From positions 1-19,878 of the forward strand of contig JAJRPT010000112.1 in NCBI GenBank assembly GCA_024280675.1: a stretch of 19,878 nucleotides of DNA. The letters run 5' to 3'. Of the stretch, positions 9,169-15,252 are shown piece after piece (within the stretch, counting starts at the first letter, position 1; each line of letters opens with the position of its first letter). The notes under the pieces are model-generated. The model searched no databases, was not told where the DNA came from, and saw nothing but the letters and a program-made list of their open reading frames with translations. Both the position numbers and the translations under genes were made by a program. The DNA comes from Bacteroidota bacterium (GTDB lineage Bacteria; Bacteroidota; Ignavibacteria; Kapaibacteriales; UBA2268).

Positions 9169-9891
9169 ATGAATATGACAAATGGAAAAGAAAAAATAAA
9201 TTCCAATATGAACGGCAATGACTCTACAAAAAGCAAGTATTTGAGTGAAATTGGTGACAACCACATTATGACCTCACGTCAGTCACCAATCAGAGCCGAC
9301 GCTTTTAATATTAGTGATGCAGAGAAAATCAAGAAAATTGAACATCATTTCTACCAAATAATGGAAACCCTTGGGCTTGATATGAGCGATGATAGTCTGA
9401 GTGGTACCCCTTTTCGTGTGGCAAAAATGTACGTCGGTGAATTATTCTCTGGAATAAAACCTGAGAACAAACCAAGCCCCTCATCATTTGAAAATAAATA
9501 TCAGTACCAAGATATGCTGGTAGAAAAAAATATCACACTCTACTCAACCTGCGAGCATCACTTCCTGCCAATAGTCGGGAAAGCTCACGTGGCTTACATG
9601 TCTTCGGATCAAGTGATTGGGCTTTCTAAACTTAACCGTATTGTGGATTATTATGCTCGTCGCCCACAAGTACAAGAACGCCTGACAATTCAAATTGTCG
9701 AAGAGCTAAAACTTGCCATGAATACCGACGATGTTGCTTGCCTAATCGACGCAAAACATCTTTGTGTCAATTCCCGTGGCATAAAAGACGTTAGCTCAAG
9801 CACTGTCACCGCCGAGTATTCTGGGAAATTCAAAGAGCAAGCAGTCCGTGACGAATTCCTCCGCCACATCCAAGGCGAAGTCACATTGTGA
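9169..9891 (+). CDS. folE: GTP cyclohydrolase I (FolE)
   Basis: FolE converts GTP to 7,8-dihydroneopterin triphosphate and formate, the first step to tetrahydrofolate and other pterins; it acts as a cytoplasmic homodecamer. The 240-residue protein shows the zinc site C128/H131 in STCEHHFLPIVGKAHVAY plus C199 in HLCV. The catalytic histidines correspond to H130 and H197. The substrate-site segment VIGLSKLNRIVDYYARRPQVQERL is complete. About 50 N-terminal residues, rich in N, K and S, precede the conserved domain; such tails vary in the family. An ATG at 9208 (M14) or 9268 (M34) could therefore be the true start instead. No strong Shine-Dalgarno is seen before 9169. The 153-base gap to the divergent uvrA holds A/T-rich sequence in which I find no clear promoter. 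The stop codon lies inside a 16-bp tandem repeat. Confidence 0.96.
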   Translation: MNMTNGKEKINSNMNGNDSTKSKYLSEIGDNHIMTSRQSPIRADAFNISDAEKIKKIEHHFYQIMETLGLDMSDDSLSGTPFRVAKMYVGELFSGIKPENKPSPSSFENKYQYQDMLVEKNITLYSTCEHHFLPIVGKAHVAYMSSDQVIGLSKLNRIVDYYARRPQVQERLTIQIVEELKLAMNTDDVACLIDAKHLCVNSRGIKDVSSSTVTAEYSGKFKEQAVRDEFLRHIQGEVTL

Positions 9892-9927
9892 CGATGCCAC
9901 ATTGTGACGATGCCATATTATGACATT
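9882..9927. repeat. 16-bp tandem repeat spanning the folE stop codon
   Basis: The unit CACATTGTGACGATGC occurs twice in perfect tandem (9882-9897 and 9898-9913) and is followed by a decayed third copy starting CATATTATGACATT (9914-9927). The folE stop TGA (9889-9891) is in the first unit. Replication slippage is the simplest origin. Confidence 0.85.
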
Positions 9928-9985
9928 TCAAGTCACAGCATAATTTAAGCGTTGAGTATTAATTTGTAATTCTTTGAATAAAAAC

Positions 9986-10027
9986 AAAACAAGCCAAAAG
10001 AAATTAATCTCTTGGCTTGTTTTTTTT
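9986..10027. terminator. Bidirectional intrinsic terminator between folE and the lipoprotein gene
   Basis: A 12-bp stem pairs AAAACAAGCCAA (9986-9997) with TTGGCTTGTTTT (10012-10023) around a 14-base loop. A run of T (10020-10027) follows on the plus strand, and A-rich sequence on the other side gives a matching T-rich run on the minus strand. It sits between two convergent genes ending at 9891 and 10047, so it can serve both. Confidence 0.88.
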
Positions 10028-10046
10028 GCTTGATTAATATTATCAC

Positions 10047-11120
10047 TTACTTAAAAATAATTTCTATCGGAGCAATCCCAACTTCGTAACTGCTTGGACT
10101 TGTGAGTTTTCCATTTTCAAAATAAAGTGCGTTACCATTTATTGTATAATCTTTTGCATTCAAAATCCAAATATCACCGGAACTACTAATATTGAAAGAA
10201 CTCCAAGATTCTCCTTCGGCAGTGTTTTCTATAATCAGTTCCGAATTTCCCAGAGATAGATTAGCTTTGTTCAAGCCGCTTGATGTAATAAAATAAATAC
10301 CGTCTTCATTCACCTGCAAATCTGTGATAATTCCAACATCGAAAGAGTTTATTTCTTCATAAGTGCCGAGGTCATAAGACTTTATTCCGCCCGTTTTCCC
10401 TTCCCAAGTAATATCGGTGTACCCAACATAAAGTACATTATTGTCTTCATCGATATCAATATATTTTGTGTTAGTTCCGACCGTAATTTGTTTTATTTCT
10501 TTCTCACTTGCAATATCAATAACGGACACAGTCCTATTCCCAGAAATAGTATTAGATGTATTTCCATAGGCCGTATTTGCTGTGTAAATCATGCCGTCAT
10601 AAATTTCAATATCTTCTGGATTTGGTCCAGTTGGAATTGTTCCACTCACCGTTTCTGAGGCGATATCAAAGACGATAATATTGCTTGCACTTGCGTCTGT
10701 GATGTAAATTTTGTCTTCATAGATTTCCATATTCTGTGGATAAGCAAATTCTCCATTTACATTTTTGAGATTAATTGCTGCCTCACTTTTATATGTTTCT
10801 TTGTTGATTATTTCCAAAATTCCAGAGTTTGAAACTAGAATGTAAATCTTGTCGCCATTTATTAAAATATCATTTGCCATGTCACCAAGTTCGCTGCCAT
10901 TTGCATTAATATAAATATCATGTTCCACTTCATCTGTTTGAAAATTCAGAAACAGTAGTGATGCAGTATTTAATCCATATCCTCCTTGATTAATAACAAA
11001 AGCATCAAGCGGAATATCAACAATTATTGCTTCTTCAATTTTATCCTCACAGGAGGCAAGAATAAAAGCAAAAATGAAAAGTAAAAGCAATCTCGAAAAA
11101 AACAAGTTTAAATTCTTCAT
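10047..11120 (-). CDS. Beta-propeller surface lipoprotein, BtuG-like (DUF5074/YncE type)
   Basis: The 357-residue protein starts with a lipoprotein signal peptide ending in the lipobox LASC, with Cys24 as the lipidated residue. The acidic CEDKIEE that follows may act as a surface-export signal of the Bacteroidota kind (inference). The rest is a YncE-like seven-bladed propeller: repeated blades such as GDKIYILVSNSGILEIIN, EDKIYITDASASNIIVFDI and YDGMIYTANTAYGN. Propellers of this type next to BtuB receptors include BtuG, known from Bacteroides as a very tight B12-binding surface lipoprotein. Here the gene starts 12 bases after a TonB receptor gene that lies behind a cobalamin riboswitch, which supports a BtuG-like role. 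The AAGGAG ribosome-binding site is strong and overlaps the receptor stop. The propeller fold and lipidation are well supported; B12 binding is inferred from context and fold only. Confidence 0.82.
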   Translation of the reverse strand: MKNLNLFFSRLLLLFIFAFILASCEDKIEEAIIVDIPLDAFVINQGGYGLNTASLLFLNFQTDEVEHDIYINANGSELGDMANDILINGDKIYILVSNSGILEIINKETYKSEAAINLKNVNGEFAYPQNMEIYEDKIYITDASASNIIVFDIASETVSGTIPTGPNPEDIEIYDGMIYTANTAYGNTSNTISGNRTVSVIDIASEKEIKQITVGTNTKYIDIDEDNNVLYVGYTDITWEGKTGGIKSYDLGTYEEINSFDVGIITDLQVNEDGIYFITSSGLNKANLSLGNSELIIENTAEGESWSSFNISSSGDIWILNAKDYTINGNALYFENGKLTSPSSYEVGIAPIEIIFK

Positions 11121-11128
11121 AGAGAATT

Positions 11129-11134
11129 CTCCTT
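11129..11134 (-). promoter_or_regulatory. Strong Shine-Dalgarno for the propeller lipoprotein gene
   Basis: AAGGAG lies eight bases before the ATG at 11120 and shares its AA with the TAA stop of the upstream receptor gene (11133-11135). Most other starts in this window lack such a site, so this gene may be translated at a higher rate than its operon partner. The ten bases at 11122-11131 (GAGAATTCTC) also form a perfect palindrome. Confidence 0.75.
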
Positions 11135-13025
11135 AAAAATTATAGTGTAAAAAGATTAAAAAATTAAATTTCGGCATTGGATAGTTTCGGATTACTTGAT
11201 ATTCTTTGTCCATAATATTTTTTAGACTCAGACCAAGTGTTGTTTTTCCTGTTGAATTGCTTGAAAACTCAAAATTATATGCAATCATAAGATCAACAAG
11301 CAAATACTCTTCCATAAGATGCCTAGAATTCTCGGCTGGCAGAAAATATCTCGAGCCAGAATAAATACTTGACGTTGTGATTGTAAAATTTTTGATATTG
11401 AAAGACAAGGACGAACTAAATAAATTCTTTGGACTGTAGGGAAGGAGCTTCCCATTTTTTTGGATATTGCCTGATTTGTCCAAAACATATAGCCTCGTAT
11501 AATTTACATCAATTTTCAACAGCTCATCAAGGCGATACCCTCCCAAGAATTCCACTCCTTTCGACTCCGCTTTGGAAATATTTTCTGCCGTCATTATCCC
11601 AGAATTATCCTTTGGAACAGAGTGAATAAGGTTTTCATACTCTGTATAAAATGGGCTGATTGAGAAAGAAAAAGAATTTATTTTATATTCTAAATCAAGT
11701 GAATAATTGAGTGAACGTTCCAGACTTAAATCACTATTCCCATAATTTGGATAATAAAGCTCATTAAAGCCAGGCAAACGATAATTTGAACTTATAGAGA
11801 ATTTTATTTTTAAACTCAGTGGCAAAGCCGCCAAAAGATTCACAGACGGCGAATAAATTATTTCCTCGCCCCAATAATCGAGACGTAAACCAGAGAAAAT
11901 TGATAAGTAATTTGGAACAATTTCATAATCTCCACCGAGCGAAAAGCTAGGAATAAAACGATTGTATGGGCGAGCGTCGCCTTTAAAAGCATTAAGATTT
12001 GATTGTTCCAAGAAAATTTTCATTTGATAAGAACCCTGAGAAAAAATATGAGAATACTCACTATAAAACTGAATATCTCGGCTAATATAAGTTACTCCTA
12101 AATCAAGTCCATCATCTTTTTTGTCAATCCACTCAATGTTTAAGTATTTGAAATACAAGCCACTTGAGAGAATCACATTAGAGTCCAAAATGATTTTATT
12201 CTTGGATAAATAAATAATCTGTTTTTCATTTACCCTGCTTGCCGTATTTTCTAAAGCATTTCTAATCACAGCCCCAGGACTCCCACGCTTGGACTCATTG
12301 GCAATTATTCGCTGAAAGAATGTTCCATTTTTATAAGAAATATTATGTGCCAATGAAAAATTCAATTGCTCAAAATCTGAATTAGCTCGCAATGTATCCA
12401 CCACACTTTTATCCTTCTGAAAGCTCACTGGATAATCTCCACCGGAGCCCAAATAGGAAGCAAATACTTGGATTTTATTTCCCAAGAAGTTATTATTTGA
12501 ATAAATTCCGTCAAATATTCTTGTCCCAAATGAACCGTAAGAAATCCCGACTGAAGTGTTCTCAAAAGAATTTGTGCTGAGATTGAGTCCCCCAGCCATA
12601 GACCCCGAACCAGAAATAAGCGAAGCTCCAGCTTTAATTACAGACGCTTCCTTAATAATATTTTTTGGTAAGATAGATAGGTCAGCAATATTATTCTGCG
12701 AAGAATTGAGTTTGAATCCGTCCAAAGAAATTGTAGTATGCGAGGGAACTGAGCCTCGAATTGAAACAGTTTTAATTCCACCAAGACCACCATATTCCCT
12801 AATATACAATCCCTTAGTCTTTAGTATCTCACTCAAATCTATAGAGCTTACTTTGTTTACTTGAGAAATTATAATAAGCTGGCTGGGGAAATACTTTTCA
12901 TTTGACTCATCCCAAGCCGAATCGCTTACAACCACACTGGGAGTTGTATGAACGAGCGTATCGCTTGCAAATAGATAATTAATTTGCAAGCAAGTCACTA
13001 AAAGTATTATTTTCAAAAAAATCAT
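11133..13025 (-). CDS. TonB-dependent outer-membrane receptor, BtuB-like (probable cobalamin transporter)
   Basis: This is a TonB-dependent receptor of 630 residues when started at the ATG at 13025. That start gives a clean signal peptide (MIFLKIILLVTCLQINYLFA) followed by SDTLVHT, which resembles the TonB box DTLVVTA of E. coli BtuB. A plug domain covers about residues 45-150 (LSEILKTKGLYIREYGGLGG, VSIRGSVPSHTTISLDG, AGGLNLST). The rest is a 22-strand-type barrel ending in an aromatic residue (FLHYNF). No carboxypeptidase-like N-terminal extension of the SusC type is present, as expected for a vitamin or metal receptor. The frame stays open to a GTG at 13130, but the 35 extra residues (MRVLCVWVYVALRVF...) would hide the signal peptide and are unlikely to be translated. 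The cobalamin riboswitch upstream is the main reason to assign B12 (or another corrinoid) as substrate. Confidence 0.9.
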   Translation of the reverse strand: MIFLKIILLVTCLQINYLFASDTLVHTTPSVVVSDSAWDESNEKYFPSQLIIISQVNKVSSIDLSEILKTKGLYIREYGGLGGIKTVSIRGSVPSHTTISLDGFKLNSSQNNIADLSILPKNIIKEASVIKAGASLISGSGSMAGGLNLSTNSFENTSVGISYGSFGTRIFDGIYSNNNFLGNKIQVFASYLGSGGDYPVSFQKDKSVVDTLRANSDFEQLNFSLAHNISYKNGTFFQRIIANESKRGSPGAVIRNALENTASRVNEKQIIYLSKNKIILDSNVILSSGLYFKYLNIEWIDKKDDGLDLGVTYISRDIQFYSEYSHIFSQGSYQMKIFLEQSNLNAFKGDARPYNRFIPSFSLGGDYEIVPNYLSIFSGLRLDYWGEEIIYSPSVNLLAALPLSLKIKFSISSNYRLPGFNELYYPNYGNSDLSLERSLNYSLDLEYKINSFSFSISPFYTEYENLIHSVPKDNSGIMTAENISKAESKGVEFLGGYRLDELLKIDVNYTRLYVLDKSGNIQKNGKLLPYSPKNLFSSSLSFNIKNFTITTSSIYSGSRYFLPAENSRHLMEEYLLVDLMIAYNFEFSSNSTGKTTLGLSLKNIMDKEYQVIRNYPMPKFNFLIFLHYNF

Positions 13026-13132
13026 TTTCACGTAAGACAATGTGGGGGAGCTACGCTTAGATGGATTTGAAATTGGCTGAATACGGAATACTCTCAGAGC
13101 CACATAAACCCAGACACAGAGAACCCTCACTT

Positions 13133-13154
13133 ATACATGTAAAAGCGCATGTAT
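13133..13154 (-). repeat. Short inverted repeat in the receptor mRNA leader
   Basis: ATACATG (13133-13139) and CATGTAT (13148-13154) are a perfect 7-bp inverted repeat with an 8-base spacer. It lies between the riboswitch terminator and the receptor start and is not followed by a T run, so it may only be a leader hairpin. Confidence 0.45.
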
Positions 13155-13195
13155 GTTAAAAATAACCCGAAGCAAGTTCTGGAGTTTACTCTTTC

Positions 13196-13228
13196 AAAAA
13201 AAGCCACTTCCATTTAAGCCCAGGAGTG
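13196..13228 (-). terminator. Intrinsic terminator directly after the cobalamin riboswitch
   Basis: On the minus strand, CACTCC (13223-13228) can pair with GGAAGTG (one bulged A) across the loop TGGGCTTAAAT. GC and seven T (13196-13202) follow at once. It begins a few bases after the P1 stem of the riboswitch, the position expected of an expression platform that ends transcription when cobalamin is bound. The stem is short, so its strength is uncertain, and I did not find a convincing antiterminator pairing. Confidence 0.65.
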
Positions 13229-13230
13229 AG

Positions 13231-13420
13231 ATTTGCACGTGTTTGTATTCTGACTCAAGGGTCGATGGATTGCGTTGAACCTTCCCAGTTGTTTTTAAAG
13301 AAAAACTTCCAGTGGTATTTTAATTATCGCAAGCCTCACCTATTACAGCGGCGCTACCGTGTGGGAATTTCACCCAACTTCCATGTTTATTTTGCGAACA
13401 AAATAAACACTCGTGCAAAA
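13231..13420 (-). ncRNA. Cobalamin (adenosylcobalamin/B12) riboswitch
   Basis: The minus strand carries the conserved cobalamin core in the right order. GGGTGAAATTCCCACACGG (13357-13375) and GCCGCTGTAATAGGTGA follow the GGTGAAAnTCC...CGCnACTGTAA consensus. Then come CCACTGG and CTGGGAAGG (the P6 side arms). Last is a B12 box GAGTCAGAATAC (13245-13256), a common Bacteroidota variant of the AGCCAGGAGACC consensus. The ends close in a P1 stem: TTTGCACG and TGTTT near 13405-13418 pair with AAACACGTGCAAA at 13232-13244, with an AG bulge. The 5' edge lies 27 bases after the divIC stop, so the promoter must be in the end of divIC or further upstream. It controls the TonB receptor and propeller genes. 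Confidence 0.93.
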
Positions 13421-13446
13421 AAGAACTTCCGCAATATAAGAAATAT

Positions 13447-13770
13447 TTATTTACTTGCTAAAGTATCTATAAAATAAACCTCTTCGCCCTGGCGGACGTA
13501 ACCATATTTTTCTCTGGCAATTCGTTCAATTTCAATGGGGTTTGATTTTAGAGTTTCTTTTAACTCTTTGAGTTCTTTTGTTTTTTGTCTTTCTAATTTA
13601 ATTTCCTCTGCCACATCGATTTTCTTTAGTTCTAAATCCAAGCGTGTGAGAAGTCCATAATCAGTAAAAAGCAAAAATGACAGCATGACAACAAAAATAA
13701 AAACTCCAGCAAGTAATTGTTTTTTGGCAGACAATGTTTTTATTTTTTTTATTATTCCCAAGCTAGACAT
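13447..13770 (-). CDS. DivIC/FtsB-like septum formation protein
   Basis: This 107-residue protein has the bitopic layout of the FtsB/DivIC family: a short basic cytoplasmic tail, one transmembrane helix at about 18-36 (LLAGVFIFVVMLSFLLF), a coiled coil at about 42-75 rich in E, K and L, and the family end motif IERIAREKYGYVRQGEEVY (81-99). FtsB/DivIC joins FtsL and FtsQ/DivIB in the divisome and helps activate septal peptidoglycan synthesis. The start lies two bases after the gcvPA stop, so translation is probably coupled, although the two functions are unrelated. No clear Shine-Dalgarno is seen. Which of the names ftsB or divIC applies cannot be decided from sequence alone. Confidence 0.88.
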   Translation of the reverse strand: MSSLGIIKKIKTLSAKKQLLAGVFIFVVMLSFLLFTDYGLLTRLDLELKKIDVAEEIKLERQKTKELKELKETLKSNPIEIERIAREKYGYVRQGEEVYFIDTLASK

Positions 13771-13772
13771 GA

Positions 13773-15113
13773 TTATAATTCATATTTTTTTAAAAACTTG
13801 ACAAAATCATCCATTTCATCTTTTGTTCTAATTTCAGTTGCACAAATAATGAGACCTTTAATATCATCAGAAACCATGCTTGCATTCACTCCCGCCAAAA
13901 TCCCATACTCTGGAGCTTGGTCAATAATTATTTGCGAGTCAATAGGCGTTTTCACAGTAAATTCAAAAATAAACTCTGCATCATTTGCCATCTCAAAGCC
14001 TTTAATCTTGCAAATCTCAGTGGCTAAATAATGTGCATTGTCAAATGAGTTCTCTGCAATTTGCTTAATTCCACTTGCCCCAAGAGTTTCCATAAATACG
14101 GTTGCCGCCAGCATGAAAAGCCCTTGATTTGTGCAAATATTCGATGTTGCTTTCTCTCGTTTGATCTGCTGTTCACGGGTCTGCAGAGTTAGTGTGAAGG
14201 CTCGTATTCCATTTTCGTCACTTGTCATTCCAGCGATTCTACCCGGTAGTTTGCGGACATATTTTTGTTTGCAAGCAAAAAGCCCAAGGTAGGGTCCGCC
14301 AAAGCTCAAAGGAACACCTAATTGTTGCCCTTCGCCAACGGCAATATCGGCTCCATAACTAGCCGGTGGCTGAGTTATCCCGAGTGAAATCGGATCGAAT
14401 ATCGAAATATAAAGTGCTTTGAATTCTTCTACAATTTTTTGAATCTGGAAAACTTCTTCGAGCGAACCAAAGAAATTCGGCTGTTGAATGCAAACTGCGG
14501 CAGTTTGGGGAGAAATTTTCTGTGTTAATAAATCAATGTCAGCCCGCCCGTCGTTCATTTTAATCACCGTGAAACTTAGTCCACGACCTTCGCAAAGAGT
14601 CAGTGCCGTTTCCAAATATCTAGGATTTATCGTACCCAACAGCAAAATCTCAGTCTTTTTTGTTTGAGCGTGAGCAAGCAAGCAGGCTTCGGCAAAAGAA
14701 GTTGCCCCGTCGTACATCGAGGCATTTGCCAAGTCCATTCCTGTGAGTTCGGCGATCATTGTCTGAAATTCGTACATTGCTTGCAGTGTTCCTTGTGAGA
14801 CTTCGGCTTGGTAGGGAGTGTATGCGGTGCGAAACTCTGCTCGGTTGATAGTATCGCCAACTATTGATGGGATAAACCTGTCGTATGCTCCACCGCCCAT
14901 GAAACAGACATGCGAATCGGTGCTTGTGTTCATCTTTGCATACCCGGACAGCAATTTTGTCACTTCATATTCGGAGAGTTGTTTGCCCACATTTAAATCA
15001 CCTGAGTACCGTATACTTTTTGGGATATTGTCTATTAGGTCTTCGAATTTTGATACGCCGATGGTTTGAAGCATTTCTTTGCGGTCGGCATCTGAATTTG
15101 GAATAAAGGGCAT
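13773..15113 (-). CDS. gcvPA: Glycine dehydrogenase (decarboxylating) subunit 1 (GcvPA)
   Basis: The protein corresponds to the N-terminal half of the P protein of the glycine cleavage system in its two-subunit form; at 446 residues it is full length for GcvPA. P protein decarboxylates glycine and passes the aminomethyl group to the lipoyl arm of H protein; T protein then makes 5,10-methylene-THF. Typical segments are YDRFIPSIVGDTINRAEF (78-94 region), TAYTPYQAEVSQGTLQAMYE (96-115), NASMYDGATSFAEA (130-143) and the later QQPNFFGSLEE. The lysine that binds pyridoxal phosphate lies in the other subunit, GcvPB, which is not in this window. An AGGA seven bases before the ATG (minus strand) is a plausible ribosome-binding site. 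The gene is divergent from ftcD and coupled to divIC downstream. Confidence 0.95.
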   Translation of the reverse strand: MPFIPNSDADRKEMLQTIGVSKFEDLIDNIPKSIRYSGDLNVGKQLSEYEVTKLLSGYAKMNTSTDSHVCFMGGGAYDRFIPSIVGDTINRAEFRTAYTPYQAEVSQGTLQAMYEFQTMIAELTGMDLANASMYDGATSFAEACLLAHAQTKKTEILLLGTINPRYLETALTLCEGRGLSFTVIKMNDGRADIDLLTQKISPQTAAVCIQQPNFFGSLEEVFQIQKIVEEFKALYISIFDPISLGITQPPASYGADIAVGEGQQLGVPLSFGGPYLGLFACKQKYVRKLPGRIAGMTSDENGIRAFTLTLQTREQQIKREKATSNICTNQGLFMLAATVFMETLGASGIKQIAENSFDNAHYLATEICKIKGFEMANDAEFIFEFTVKTPIDSQIIIDQAPEYGILAGVNASMVSDDIKGLIICATEIRTKDEMDDFVKFLKKYEL

Positions 15114-15145
15114 TTGTTTTCCTATTTTTATTTTTTGTTCAACTA

Positions 15146-15176
15146 CAAAAATAATTCAGATGTATGTCAATAGCAA
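15146..15176 (-). promoter_or_regulatory. Bacteroidota-type promoter for gcvPA (and divIC)
   Basis: On the minus strand TTG (15174-15176) is followed after 20 bases by TATTTTTG (15146-15153), fitting the TTTG/TAnnTTTG pattern of the Bacteroidota primary sigma factor. The -7 box ends 32 bases before the ATG at 15113, which leaves a short leader. Confidence 0.6.
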
Positions 15177-15189
15177 GGTTTTGTTTTGC

Positions 15190-15219
15190 TTGTTTTAAAT
15201 TCTTAATTCATTAGTTTTG
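15190..15219 (+). promoter_or_regulatory. Bacteroidota-type promoter for ftcD
   Basis: TTG (15190-15192), a 19-base spacer, and TAGTTTTG (15212-15219) fit the Bacteroidota consensus exactly in the -7 box and spacing. The -7 box ends 33 bases before the ATG at 15253. It lies back to back with the gcvPA promoter, 13 bases apart. Confidence 0.62.
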
Positions 15220-15252
15220 AAACTATAGTCCAAATAAAATAAAAAAAACAAA

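Noticed and set aside
12556..12864. Open plus-strand frame of 102 codons inside the TonB receptor gene
   Set aside because: Antisense to the conserved plug domain; no independent evidence for a gene.
13160..13436. Long-range 7-bp pairing AAGTTCT / AGAACTT around the riboswitch and its terminator
   Set aside because: Short, AT-rich and not extended by further pairs; could arise by chance in this leader.
13226..13477. Open plus-strand frame of 83 codons overlapping the riboswitch
   Set aside because: It is antisense to a well-conserved cobalamin riboswitch, lacks a ribosome-binding site, and shows no recognisable protein features.
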